Positions 50,726 through 59,582 are shown, counted from the stretch's first letter. The stretch: DNA of 64,000 nt from Natrinema amylolyticum (GCF_020515625.1 NZ_JAIWPJ010000004.1:62001-126000), one strand, 5' to 3'. Numbers and translations: made by a program. The notes: generated from the letters alone by a model not told the origin.

Positions 50726-50752
50726 ACCGTCGACCGTCGGGGTTCAGTTCGC

Positions 50753-50757
50753 AAAAA
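50753..50757 (-). terminator. T5 tract after the CoA-transferase
   Basis: Five A on the plus strand, about 40 bp past the minus-strand CoA-transferase stop at 50799, in the convergent gap. Confidence 0.3.
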
Positions 50758-50798
50758 CAGCCAGAACGTCGGTGGACCGATGACGGTCGAGTCGACGG

Positions 50799-51974
50799 TT
50801 ATCGGATCGCGTCTGCGTCGCGAAGTTCCTCGAGTTCCGCGTCGGTGTATCCCACGGACGAGAGCAGCGACTCGGTGTGTTCGCCCTGTCCCGGCAGCTC
50901 TTCGCCCGCTCCCGCGGGCGTCTCGCTCGACCGAGCGGGAAAGCCGATCCGTGGCGGAGCGTCGTCGGGGCGGACGATCATATCCCGCGCGTCCAACTGC
51001 GGATGGTCGACCATCTCCGCGGGGCTGTAGACGCCGCCGAAAGCCGCGTCGACGTCGCCGAGCGCGTCTTCCCACTCCTCGCGGGTCCGTTCTTCGAACA
51101 GCGCCTCGAGTTCCTCGGTCACCTCTGCGACGGCCTCGGGATCGTGATCCTCGTGAGCGTCGATGAGGTGTTCTTTCCCGACCGCCTCACAGAACGCGCG
51201 CCAGAACTTCGGCTCGAGGGCGGCGAGGGTGACCCACTCGCCGTCGGCCGTCTCGTAGCTGTCGTACCACGGGAACGTGCCCGACAGGGCAGTCTGTCCG
51301 GGACGCGGTTCCGCGGGGTCGCCGGTAAGTGCCTGATAGGCCACCGACTGGGAAAACGACGCGACCACGTCGCTCATTGCGACGTCGATGTACTCGCCGC
51401 CCGTGTTACCGAGTTCGCGCGACAGCAGCGCTTCGGTGATCGCGAACGCCGAGAACAGCCCGCCACTCATGTCACCGATGGGATAACCGGGCATCTGGGG
51501 TTTGTCATCGGACGACTCCCGAGTCATATCGAGCAGTCCGGCCAGACCGATGTAGTTCAAGTCGTGACCCGCTCGGTCTGCCCACGGTCCCTCCTGTCCG
51601 TATCCGGTCAGCGAACAGTAGATCAGTTCCTCGTTGTACGACCGGAGCGTCTCGTAATCGATCCCGAGACGATCGACGACGCCGGGCCGAAACTGTTCGA
51701 AGACGACGTCCGCCGATTCGACGAGACGGTAGAACGCTTCGGTACCCTCGTCGGATTTGAGATCGAGCGAGACGCTCTTTTTGCCGCGGTTGACCATTTC
51801 GAAGATGGCACCGACGTCCCGTTCGGAGCGGGGTTGGCCGTGTCGGGCGTAATCCCCGGCGCCTGTGTCTTCGATTTTGATCACTTCCGCACCCGAATCG
51901 GCGAGCAGTTGCGTCGCGTACGGGCCCGGAAGCAAGCGTGTGAGGTCGAGTATGCGTACTCCGTCGAGTTGCAT
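50799..51974 (-). CDS. CaiB/BaiF-type CoA-transferase (alpha-methylacyl-CoA racemase-like)
   Basis: The 391-residue family III protein starts MQLDGVRILDLTRLLPGPYATQLLADSGAEVIKIEDTGAGDYAR. That and the next part (NRGKKSVSLDLKSDEG, YCSLTGYGQEGPWADRAGHDLNYIGLAGLL) look more like alpha-methylacyl-CoA racemase than the transferase at 24478. A conserved Asp is in YPIGDMSGGLFSAF near residue 155. Racemases use a His/Asp pair, and GHDLNYIGL is the racemase-type segment, so epimerising 2-methyl-branched acyl-CoAs is a serious alternative to CoA transfer. It follows the crotonase at 52050 on the same strand. Confidence 0.9.
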   Translation of the reverse strand: MQLDGVRILDLTRLLPGPYATQLLADSGAEVIKIEDTGAGDYARHGQPRSERDVGAIFEMVNRGKKSVSLDLKSDEGTEAFYRLVESADVVFEQFRPGVVDRLGIDYETLRSYNEELIYCSLTGYGQEGPWADRAGHDLNYIGLAGLLDMTRESSDDKPQMPGYPIGDMSGGLFSAFAITEALLSRELGNTGGEYIDVAMSDVVASFSQSVAYQALTGDPAEPRPGQTALSGTFPWYDSYETADGEWVTLAALEPKFWRAFCEAVGKEHLIDAHEDHDPEAVAEVTEELEALFEERTREEWEDALGDVDAAFGGVYSPAEMVDHPQLDARDMIVRPDDAPPRIGFPARSSETPAGAGEELPGQGEHTESLLSSVGYTDAELEELRDADAIR

Positions 51975-52049
51975 AGTCTACGATACACGTTCCCGTACTT
52001 CAACATAGGGTTTGGGGACGGTTCGAAAATCGGAGCCGCCGCCGACTCG

Positions 52050-52835
52050 TTAGCGCCCTTTGAACTCCGGTTCGTAGTCGTCTTCGGCGAACGCGCGGGC
52101 GCCCTCCTCGTGATCTTCGGTCGAAAGCAACGGCTCGAACAGTTTGTTGTCGTAAGCGATACCCTCCTCGAGGGTAGTCTGGGTGGAAATCCGTGCGGAT
52201 TCCTTGATCGCCTGAATCGCAAGCGGCGGCTTCGAGGCGATCTTTTCGGCGAACTCCTGCGTCGCCTCGTCTAGGTCGTCGGGAACACGATTGACGATCC
52301 CGAGTTCTTCCGCGCGGGCCGCGCCGATGTGATCACCGGTCATCGCGATCTCTCTGGCCGCTGCGGGGTTGGCCAGTTCGGAGATGAGTTGGACGCCACC
52401 GGCACCGGGGATGATGCCCAAGTCGACTTCGGGAAGCCCGAGGCGTGCGTCCTCGTCGGCGAACCGGAAGTCACAGGACATCGCCGTCTCGAGGCCGCCG
52501 CCGAGGCAGTAGCCCTCGATTTTCGCGATGACCGGAACCGGAAACTCCCTGATGAACCGGTAGTGCGTTCGTTCCGCGCTGGCGCCGGCGGAGGCGTCCT
52601 CGAACTCGGTGATGTCGGCACCCGCACAGAAGTTCCCTTCAGCTCCCTCGATGACGACTGCTCTGAGTGCGATCTCGTCGTCGTTTTGCTCCTCGAGCAT
52701 CCGGAGGCTCTCGACGATGTCCTGGGTCAGTTGGCCGCTCAGCGCGTTGAGTGCGTCGGGTCGGTTCAGCGTCACTCGCCCAACGCCAGTGTCTTCGTCG
52801 AACGCAACCGTCGTCGTGTCTAACGATTCCTGCAT
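52050..52835 (-). CDS. enoyl-CoA hydratase
   Basis: The 261-residue crotonase has both catalytic glutamates of true hydratases: one in FADEDARLGL, the other in LPEVDLGIIPGAGGVQLI. The oxyanion-hole segments are GNFCAGADITEF and KIEGYCLGGGLETAMSCDF. It ends in the common ...EGARAFAEDDYEPEFKGR tail. It would hydrate an enoyl-CoA to the 3-hydroxyacyl-CoA. Of the three crotonases here it is the most canonical. It is divergent from the LLM gene at 52926 and upstream of the racemase-like gene, with a 75-bp gap, probably one transcript. Confidence 0.92.
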   Translation of the reverse strand: MQESLDTTTVAFDEDTGVGRVTLNRPDALNALSGQLTQDIVESLRMLEEQNDDEIALRAVVIEGAEGNFCAGADITEFEDASAGASAERTHYRFIREFPVPVIAKIEGYCLGGGLETAMSCDFRFADEDARLGLPEVDLGIIPGAGGVQLISELANPAAAREIAMTGDHIGAARAEELGIVNRVPDDLDEATQEFAEKIASKPPLAIQAIKESARISTQTTLEEGIAYDNKLFEPLLSTEDHEEGARAFAEDDYEPEFKGR

Positions 52836-52891
52836 ACAGGCACACGTCGATGTGACAATACATAACTATGTCGATGGATAGCACAGGTGTA

Positions 52892-52898
52892 GTTTTAT
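52892..52898 (+). promoter_or_regulatory. TATA box for the LLM gene at 52926
   Basis: GTTTTAT is centred about 30 bp before ATG 52926, near the leaderless distance. Confidence 0.5.
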
Positions 52899-52925
52899 GG
52901 GAGTCGTCAGCAACCATACCGTCGT

Positions 52926-53924
52926 ATGACAGAACGAGACGTCTTTCTGCCAGTTGGTGCACAGCCGACGCTCGATGCGCTCGTCGACCAGGCGGTCGCC
53001 GCGGAAGAACTGGGATACGACCGGGCGTGGTTCCCGGAATCGTGGGGGCGAGACGCCGTCACGGCGATCGCCACGACCGCGGAACGAACCGATGAGATCG
53101 GCCTCGGAACGAGTATCGTCAACGTTTACTCCCGCTCGCCCGCACTGCTGGGACAGACTGCAGCGACGTTACAGGAGTCAACTGACGGCCGATTCCGCCT
53201 CGGCGTCGGCCCGAGCGGACCGATCGTCATCGAGAACTGGCACGGAATGGACTTCGGGAACCCCCTTCGACGGATGCGGGAAACGATCGACATCGTCAAA
53301 CAGGTGCTGACCGGCGAACCCGTGCAGTACGACGGCGAGTGCTTCGAACTCGACGGGTTCAGACTCAGATGTGACGCACCTGAGCCCGCACCACCCGTCG
53401 ACGCAGCGGCGCTGGGTCCGAAGGCGGTCGAACTCGTCGGACGCTTCGCCGACGGCTGGCACGCGGTCAACTACACCAGAGACGGTATCGAAGAACGACT
53501 TGAGGACTTAGCGCGTGGTGCGGACCTCGGCGGTCGCGACGTCGACGACCTTCGTGTTACCCTGTCAGTCGGGTGCTGTGCCCTCGAAGACGAAGAGCGT
53601 GCGAACGATCTCGTCGCCCAACATATCGCCTTCTACATTGGCGGGATGGGAACGTTTTATCGAGACAATCTCGCGCGACAAGGGTACGATGACCTCGCGA
53701 ACGAGATCTACGACGCCTGGCAGGAAGACGAACGCGACCACGCGATCGACTTAGTCAAGTCCGAGCTTCGCGACCAGATGGGCGCCGCCGGCACGCCCGA
53801 AGACGCTCGAGAGGAACTGGAACAATTCGAGACCATCGACGACGTCGACGCCGTCTACATCTCGTTCCCACGCGGGGCGACGCCGGAGGAAATCCACGAA
53901 ACGATGACCGCCCTCGCGCCGTAG
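52926..53924 (+). CDS. LLM-class F420/FMN-dependent oxidoreductase
   Basis: The 332-residue luciferase-like enzyme is closely related to that at 16088: LGYDRAWFPESWGRDAVTAI, GLGTSIVNVYSRSPALLGQTAATLQE, GRFRLGVGPSGPIVIENWHGMDF, AALGPKAVELVGRFADGWHAVN and the C-terminal AGTPEDAREELEQFETIDDVDAVYISFP all have counterparts there. The pair probably shares cofactor and chemistry, with different substrates. It is divergent from the crotonase/racemase pair. A T7 tract follows the stop. The cofactor (F420 or FMN) cannot be settled from sequence read by eye. Confidence 0.9.
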   Translation: MTERDVFLPVGAQPTLDALVDQAVAAEELGYDRAWFPESWGRDAVTAIATTAERTDEIGLGTSIVNVYSRSPALLGQTAATLQESTDGRFRLGVGPSGPIVIENWHGMDFGNPLRRMRETIDIVKQVLTGEPVQYDGECFELDGFRLRCDAPEPAPPVDAAALGPKAVELVGRFADGWHAVNYTRDGIEERLEDLARGADLGGRDVDDLRVTLSVGCCALEDEERANDLVAQHIAFYIGGMGTFYRDNLARQGYDDLANEIYDAWQEDERDHAIDLVKSELRDQMGAAGTPEDAREELEQFETIDDVDAVYISFPRGATPEEIHETMTALAP

Positions 53925-53950
53925 ATGCTCGGCGGTCGCCAACCGATCAA

Positions 53951-53957
53951 TTTTTTT
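53951..53957 (+). terminator. T7 terminator after the LLM gene
   Basis: Seven consecutive T, 27 bp after the stop at 53924, the longest T-run noticed in the window. It is followed by the TATA box of the next ACAD. Confidence 0.5.
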
Positions 53958-53972
53958 ATATTAAACAGTGGT

Positions 53973-53979
53973 CTTTATA
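53973..53979 (+). promoter_or_regulatory. TATA box for the ACAD at 54009
   Basis: CTTTATA is centred 32 bp before ATG 54009, consistent with a very short leader. Confidence 0.45.
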
Positions 53980-54008
53980 TGGGTATTTCGACAATACTGT
54001 AACTGATA

Positions 54009-55235
54009 ATGGCGCAATCAGTAGACGGTAATCCAAGCGTCTCTTTCGGTGTCGATCAGGAAACGGAACTCATCTTGCAGAGTATCGACGAGTTCATCGA
54101 GCAGGAAGTGAAACCGATCGCCGACGAACTCGGCGAGACGTTGACTAATCCGCGACTCGGTCACGAACCGAACGGCAGATTGACCGACGAAGTCGTCGAG
54201 GCCCAACAGGAGATCCGGCGCAAGAGTGCGGAGGCGGGATTCTACGCGATGAATATGCCCGAGGAAGCCGGCGGGCAAGACGTCTCGGCTATCACCTGGT
54301 ACCGAGCGAACAAACACGTCGCGAAGTCCGACGTCCCGCTGGCGACGAACGTTCTTGCCGGCCCCGAAGGACCGAAGCCCCTGCTCGCACAGGCGGAGGG
54401 CGAACAGGTCGAGAAGTACCTCGAGCCGGCGGTTCGCGGGGAGAAGTCGACCGCGTTCGGACAGACTGAACCCGGCGTCGGATCGGACTCGCCGAACATG
54501 GAGACTCGCGCGGAGAAAGACGGCGACGAGTGGGTGCTCAACGGACAGAAGCAGTGGATCACGAACGCCCCCTACGCCGACTTCATTCAGGTGTTCGCGC
54601 GGACGACCTCACAGGAGGAAGCCGGCAGACACGGTGGCATTACCTGTTTCATCGTCGAACCCGACGAGTACGAAATCGGCTCGCTGAACAACGCCGTCGG
54701 CGCGGAAGGCGTACAGGCCGAAGTCCACTTCGACGACGTCCGACTCGGTGAAGACCGCGTACTCGGAAGCGTCGATACCGCGTTCTACGAAGCGATGTCG
54801 TTCCTGGGACTCGGTCGGGTCGAGATCGGGGCGACAGCGGTCGGTCACGCCGAGTGGCTCCTCGACAAGGCGACGGAGTACGCCAACAGTCGGGAAGCCT
54901 TCGGCCAAGCGATCGGTAAAAATCAGGCGGTCTCCCACAAAATCGCCCGTGGCCGTGCGAACGTGTTCGCGGCCGATACCGTCGGTCTCAAATGTGCGTG
55001 GCTGCTCGATCAGGGCGAGCAAGCGATCGCCGAATCGTCGATCCTGAAATGGTTCGCGACCAATACCGTCTGGGACATCGCCGATGACGTTGTTCAGATT
55101 CACGGGGCCAACGGACTGGCCGAGGAGAATCCTTACATGGATCACCTCCACCGCGCCCGTATCCAGCGGATCGTCGAGGGGACCGACGAAATTCAGCTCA
55201 ACACGATCGCAAAACAGTACGGCGTCGAAACTTAA
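54009..55235 (+). CDS. acyl-CoA dehydrogenase
   Basis: The 408-residue ACAD shares its architecture with those at 36627 and 39079: EGEQVEKYLEPAVRGEKSTAF, TEPGVGSDSPNMETRAEKDGDEWVLNGQKQWITNAPYADF near residue 155, EAFGQAIGKNQAVSHKIARG, and a C-terminal QRIVEGTDEIQLNTIAKQYG with the catalytic Glu. It would desaturate an acyl-CoA. Its stop abuts the stop of the convergent ligase with no spacer (TAA at 55233-55235). Ligase, ACAD and solute-binding protein 4 repeat the arrangement around 39-45 kb. Confidence 0.93.
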   Translation: MAQSVDGNPSVSFGVDQETELILQSIDEFIEQEVKPIADELGETLTNPRLGHEPNGRLTDEVVEAQQEIRRKSAEAGFYAMNMPEEAGGQDVSAITWYRANKHVAKSDVPLATNVLAGPEGPKPLLAQAEGEQVEKYLEPAVRGEKSTAFGQTEPGVGSDSPNMETRAEKDGDEWVLNGQKQWITNAPYADFIQVFARTTSQEEAGRHGGITCFIVEPDEYEIGSLNNAVGAEGVQAEVHFDDVRLGEDRVLGSVDTAFYEAMSFLGLGRVEIGATAVGHAEWLLDKATEYANSREAFGQAIGKNQAVSHKIARGRANVFAADTVGLKCAWLLDQGEQAIAESSILKWFATNTVWDIADDVVQIHGANGLAEENPYMDHLHRARIQRIVEGTDEIQLNTIAKQYGVET

Positions 55236-56813
55236 TCAGGATTCCCAGCCGAGAATCTCTCCCTCTTCGCCCTCGAGGGGCTCTTTGAGCACTTTTCCGG
55301 TCGGGTTCCGCGGCAGCGACTCGAGGAAGACGAACTCCCTCGGTTTCTTGTAATCCGCAAGTCGGTCGCCGACATAGGTCTGTAGCTCTTCGGCCGAGGG
55401 GTCCTGTCCGTCAACCGGTACAATTGCCGCTTTGATGCGTTCGCCCCAGGTATCGTCGGGTACGCCGACGATCGCTACTTCGTCGACGGCCGGATGTTCG
55501 TGGAGCGTCTCCTCTATTTCGGCCGGGTAGACGTTCTCGCCGCCGGTGATTATCATATTGTCGGCGCGGCCGATGAATTCGACGAACCCGTCTTCGTCTT
55601 GGCGGACCAGATCGCCCGACACGAAAAATCCCTCGTCGTCGAAGACTTCCTCAGTTCGGTCGGGCATCCCGTAGTAGCCGTTGAACATCGTCGGCCCGCG
55701 GTAACAGACCTGTCCGATTTCCCCGGGTTCGACCTCTTCGCGGGTTTTAGGGTCGATAACCTTGAACAGAACGTTGATAACCGGTTTTCCGACGCTGTCC
55801 GGATGGTCAAGCGCTTGGCTCGGCTGGAGGAGCGTCGTCGTCGGCGACATCTCGGTCTGTCCGAACGCCTCCTGCAAGTCGGCGTCGAACGCTTCCGAGA
55901 CCGTCTCTTTGAGTTCTCTTCCCGACGGTGCAGCGCCGATTCCGAACTCCTCGAACGCCGAAAGATCGTAGTCCTCAAAGTCGTCTACTGCCAACAGCGC
56001 TCGAGCCATCATCGGAACGAAGAAACCGGAGGTCACTGCCTCCTCCTCGATCACGTCCATGACTCGGTTCGGTTCGAACCCGTCCATCAGGACGGTCGTC
56101 GCACCCGCGTAGTAGTTGTTGACAAACATCCCGAACGCGGCGATGTGAAACAGCGGCGTCACGATCAGTCCGCGTCCGTCGACGTTGACGTCGCGTCCCT
56201 CGAAGGCTTTCTCGACGATCCCGTTGACTGTCATCTGGATGATGTTGTCGTGGGTGAGCAGACAACCCTTCGGATCGCCGGTCGTCCCCGAGGTGTACAT
56301 CAGCATCGCCTCGTCGACTCGGGAAGAGACGATTTCGACGGGGGCCGTCGCAGACTGTTCGCGGAAGTCGACGTAGTCGTCGGCGTAGTCGGGTCGGCCT
56401 TTCCCGTAGAACAGCATCTCGTCAGGCGTAGCCGGTTCGTCGTGGATTTTGTCGACAATCTCCGCGGCGTGATCGTCGAACAGGAGCAGGTCCGCGTCGG
56501 AGTCCTCGAGGACGTATCGCACCTCATCGGCTTCGAACCGGTGGTTGACCGGCACCGGCAACGCGCCGATTCGCATCGCGCCGAGGTACATTTCGAGCGT
56601 CGGAATCGAGTTCGTCGTGTAGACGGCGACTTTGTCGCCTTGTTCGATGTCTCGATTCCGCAATCCGTTCGCGACCTGATTGATCCTTTCGTCGAAGGTG
56701 GCGTTCGTGACGGCGGTTCGTCCCCCGTCGACGGGGGTCATAACGATCGCTTCCTTTTCGGGGAACTTGTACGCGTTCCGCTCTGCAAGCCAGCTAAGAG
56801 TCAAACCTTGCAT
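55236..56813 (-). CDS. AMP-forming acyl-CoA synthetase
   Basis: The 525-residue ligase is a paralogue of that at 40370: MQGLTLSWLAERNAYKFPEK aligns with its N-terminus. PVPVNHRFEADEVRYVLEDS, LMYTSGTTGDPKGCLLTHDN near residue 185, EAFGQTEMSPTTTLLQPS, GFFVSGDLVRQDEDGFVEFIGRADNMIITGGENVYPAEIEE and RNPTGKVLKEPLE follow. I chose ATG 56813 from this alignment; an in-frame ATG at 56840 would add nine residues. It converges with the ACAD and is divergent from solute-binding protein 4, so uptake, activation and the first oxidation sit together. Confidence 0.92.
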   Translation of the reverse strand: MQGLTLSWLAERNAYKFPEKEAIVMTPVDGGRTAVTNATFDERINQVANGLRNRDIEQGDKVAVYTTNSIPTLEMYLGAMRIGALPVPVNHRFEADEVRYVLEDSDADLLLFDDHAAEIVDKIHDEPATPDEMLFYGKGRPDYADDYVDFREQSATAPVEIVSSRVDEAMLMYTSGTTGDPKGCLLTHDNIIQMTVNGIVEKAFEGRDVNVDGRGLIVTPLFHIAAFGMFVNNYYAGATTVLMDGFEPNRVMDVIEEEAVTSGFFVPMMARALLAVDDFEDYDLSAFEEFGIGAAPSGRELKETVSEAFDADLQEAFGQTEMSPTTTLLQPSQALDHPDSVGKPVINVLFKVIDPKTREEVEPGEIGQVCYRGPTMFNGYYGMPDRTEEVFDDEGFFVSGDLVRQDEDGFVEFIGRADNMIITGGENVYPAEIEETLHEHPAVDEVAIVGVPDDTWGERIKAAIVPVDGQDPSAEELQTYVGDRLADYKKPREFVFLESLPRNPTGKVLKEPLEGEEGEILGWES

Positions 56814-56948
56814 GGTAATCGCAAACACTCGTTCCGACATAGGTATTACGGTCGACACGATGCGTCCGACTTGACGACCGGTGGGGTTCTATAGGAATCA
56901 GTGAAAATCCATTGACGGACGGTCTAAGAACCCATCACCGGAGATAGG

Positions 56949-56954
56949 TTTATG
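56949..56954 (+). promoter_or_regulatory. TATA box for solute-binding protein gene 4
   Basis: GTTTATG-type element centred about 28 bp before ATG 56979. It fixes that ATG over the in-frame ATG at 56952, which lies inside the element. Confidence 0.6.
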
Positions 56955-56978
56955 TACCATCATGTGGTGAACCCACTC

Positions 56979-58052
56979 ATGTCCAATGTTGACAAGCAAC
57001 AATCAATAACACGGCGACAGCTGTTGAATACCGGTATAGTTGCGGGCGGTCTCGCGATAACCGGTTGCGTAGGTGGCAGTAGTGACTCAATCGCATATAT
57101 CAGCCGTGGTGGTGCCACACACAATGCCGAACGCGAGGTAATGGCCGAATGGTCGGACGAATCCGGTGTCGACGTAACGCATCAGGAGGTCGCAGACGAC
57201 ACCGAGATGCTCGAGCTCATTTCGGCGAATCCCGAGGAGTTCGACTTCACGAACCCCGTCCCCGCGGCGTTCGCCCAGCACCGACTGTTGTACGACGAAG
57301 AACTGTTCACCGAAATCGACTACGGCGAGATTCCGAACTACGACAATATCAAGGATTCCTGGCAGGAGGCGCCGTTTCTCCAGGGCCACGACTACGGGAC
57401 GTTTTACTACAACAACTCGCAGGGAATCGCCTACAACACCGAGCACGCGGAGCCAACGTCGTGGGAGGACGTCAAAGATCCGGACCACGAAGGCTCACTC
57501 ACGCTCCACGACAACGCCATCGCGAGGTTCGCGAACACGTGTGCGCAACTCGATATCGATCCGGGTGAAGCGGCCAACGACGACGCGTTGCTTGACGAGG
57601 TGTACAACGAAATGGAGGAGTTACACCAGAACGTCTTCACGTACTGGGCGGCCGGTGACGAGTGGATGCGACTACTACGGGAAGAGCAAGCGCACGTCGT
57701 GGAAGGGTGGGGTGGCCGAACTGAAACGCTCGAGGAAGACGGCAATCCGGTAAGCTACGTCATTCCTGAGGAGGGGTGTCTCACCTACGCAACCGCATTC
57801 GCCGTCGTCGAGGAGAGCGACATGAAAGAGGAGGTGTACGATCTGCTCAACTTCCTCTACGAACGGGAGAACGCCGCCAGCCTGTCACTCGGACACAACT
57901 ATCCAGTGCAACTCGAGGATCCGCCCGAAGAGATTACCAATCGGTACGATTACGTCGAAGATCCGGACGATGTCGTCTGGTTCGATTGGGAACAGATTCT
58001 TCCGATACAGGACGAACTCGAGCAACGGTTTAACCAAGTCAAGTCGCAGTAA
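56979..58052 (+). CDS. Tat-exported lipoprotein, ABC solute-binding protein (PotD-like), paralogue 4
   Basis: The 357-residue binding protein has the Tat signal ITRRQLLNTGIVAGGLAITG and lipobox Cys30. The mature part opens AYISRGGATHNAEREVMAEW. GVDVTHQEVADDTEMLELI, EELHQNVFTYWAAGDEWMRLL and GWGGRTETLEEDGN are nearly the same as in paralogue 2. Paralogues 2 and 4 are the closest pair by eye, and each stands divergent from a minus-strand ligase or ligase operon. The next gene in the same direction is an ACAD. No permease genes are near, so it must share the importer at 28.8-31.5 kb or one outside the window. Confidence 0.92.
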   Translation: MSNVDKQQSITRRQLLNTGIVAGGLAITGCVGGSSDSIAYISRGGATHNAEREVMAEWSDESGVDVTHQEVADDTEMLELISANPEEFDFTNPVPAAFAQHRLLYDEELFTEIDYGEIPNYDNIKDSWQEAPFLQGHDYGTFYYNNSQGIAYNTEHAEPTSWEDVKDPDHEGSLTLHDNAIARFANTCAQLDIDPGEAANDDALLDEVYNEMEELHQNVFTYWAAGDEWMRLLREEQAHVVEGWGGRTETLEEDGNPVSYVIPEEGCLTYATAFAVVEESDMKEEVYDLLNFLYERENAASLSLGHNYPVQLEDPPEEITNRYDYVEDPDDVVWFDWEQILPIQDELEQRFNQVKSQ

Positions 58053-58181
58053 GTCCATCCGTGCGCCCCTGTGTGGTGTGTACCTCGAAAGTTGTCGGCG
58101 CTCGTCTCGGACGAGAGCGCGAGTATTTCTGAGTGCCCACGGTGATTAAATAGTCAGAAGAGTCCATCGTATTATGAGTTT

Positions 58182-58188
58182 GTTTTAT
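58182..58188 (+). promoter_or_regulatory. TATA box for the ACAD at 58213
   Basis: GTTTTAT centred 27-28 bp upstream of ATG 58213; leaderless spacing. Confidence 0.6.
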
Positions 58189-58212
58189 GGTATAGCCTGC
58201 TAAGGAACTAAT

Positions 58213-59379
58213 ATGCCTACGCTCGAGACAGATGTCCACGAACTGATTCGCGATTCGGTACAGGACCTCGCTGCCGACTTCGATTCGACGTATTGGCGCG
58301 AACACGTCGAGGAGAAACGCTTCCCCGAGGAGTACTGGGAGGCGCTCGCAGACAACGGATGGCTCGGTGTCGCCATCGACGAGGAGTACGGCGGCGAGGG
58401 AATGGGGATGCACGAGATGGCGATGGTCATCGAGGAGTTAGCACGCGGCGGCGGACAGGGCGGGATCATCTTCATCCTGACGCCGGTTTTCGGCGGGATC
58501 AGCATTCAACGCCACGGAACGGACGAACAGAAGGAAGCGTACCTGCCACAGATCGTCGACGGCAACCTCAAGTTCTGTATGGGGCTTACGGAACCGAACG
58601 CGGGAACGAACACGCTCTCGATAGAGACGACTGCCGAGCGAGACGGCGACGAGTTCGTTATAGATGGCGAGAAGACCTTCATTAGTAGCGTCGAAACCGC
58701 TGACGAAATGTTGTTGGTCGCTCGAACGTCACCGTTCGATCCGTCGAATCCCGTCCACGGCGGCACGCTCTTTCTCGTCTCCGAACCGGCCGAGCGCGAC
58801 GCGATTTCGCTGTCGAAGCTCGACACGGCGGTACCGTGGTTCGAACACCAGTACCAGGTCACCATCGACGGACTCCGCGTCCACGAGGACGACATCCTGG
58901 GAACGGTCGATAACGGATTCAAACTCATGTTCGACACCCTCAATACCGAACGCATCGCCGGCGCAGCCAGCGCGCTCGGTGGCGGACTGCGCGCGATCGA
59001 CCTAGCGGTCGACTACGCGAACGATCGCGACGTCTTCGGACAGCCCATCGGCTCCCATCAATCGATCCAGCATCCCCTCGCCGAGTCCTACGCCAAACTA
59101 CTGGCCGCTCGAGAGATCACGTACAGTGCGGCCTCGAAGTGGGATTCCGGCGAGGACTGCAGTATGGAGACCAACGCCGCGAAGTTACTGACGAGCGAAT
59201 TCAGTACCGAAGCGGCGTCTCGAGCGATCCAGACCCACGGTGGGAACGGGTTCACGAAAGAGTACGAAGTCTACCAGATCTGGCAGAATTCGCGTCTCAC
59301 GCAGACGGTACCGGTCTCGAACGAAATGGCGAAAAACCACATCGCAGAGCATCACCTCGGACTCCCGCGATCATACTGA
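58213..59379 (+). CDS. acyl-CoA dehydrogenase with atypical C-terminal motif
   Basis: The 388-residue ACAD has a short N-terminal domain (TDVHELIRDSVQDLAADFD), MGLTEPNAGTNTLSIETTAERDGDEFVIDGEKTFISSVETAD near residue 125, and DVFGQPIGSHQSIQHPLAESYA. The last part reads SRLTQTVPVSNEMAKNHIAEHHLGLPRSY. The canonical EGT/EGS Glu is missing: the aligned position has QTVPVS. This VSNEM type forms its own ACAD group, whose base may lie on helix G. FAD-binding residues look complete, so it should be an enzyme. It may be co-expressed with the ligase at 59583. Confidence 0.9.
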   Translation: MPTLETDVHELIRDSVQDLAADFDSTYWREHVEEKRFPEEYWEALADNGWLGVAIDEEYGGEGMGMHEMAMVIEELARGGGQGGIIFILTPVFGGISIQRHGTDEQKEAYLPQIVDGNLKFCMGLTEPNAGTNTLSIETTAERDGDEFVIDGEKTFISSVETADEMLLVARTSPFDPSNPVHGGTLFLVSEPAERDAISLSKLDTAVPWFEHQYQVTIDGLRVHEDDILGTVDNGFKLMFDTLNTERIAGAASALGGGLRAIDLAVDYANDRDVFGQPIGSHQSIQHPLAESYAKLLAAREITYSAASKWDSGEDCSMETNAAKLLTSEFSTEAASRAIQTHGGNGFTKEYEVYQIWQNSRLTQTVPVSNEMAKNHIAEHHLGLPRSY

Positions 59380-59582
59380 GTCGGTACCGGATCAGAGAGA
59401 AAGATATCTTCGCCACGTACCGAGTTGGCCGCTACCGTACACCACAGATAGCATTACTCGCCGGCGTCCTCGAGACAGGATTACGGCACGACACTCGAGT
59501 ACGAGATCGGCGGTCGCAGTAACCAGTGTTTCAAATCGTGTCGAGCGAAAAACCTATACCGGATACAGTAATCTGGTAACAC

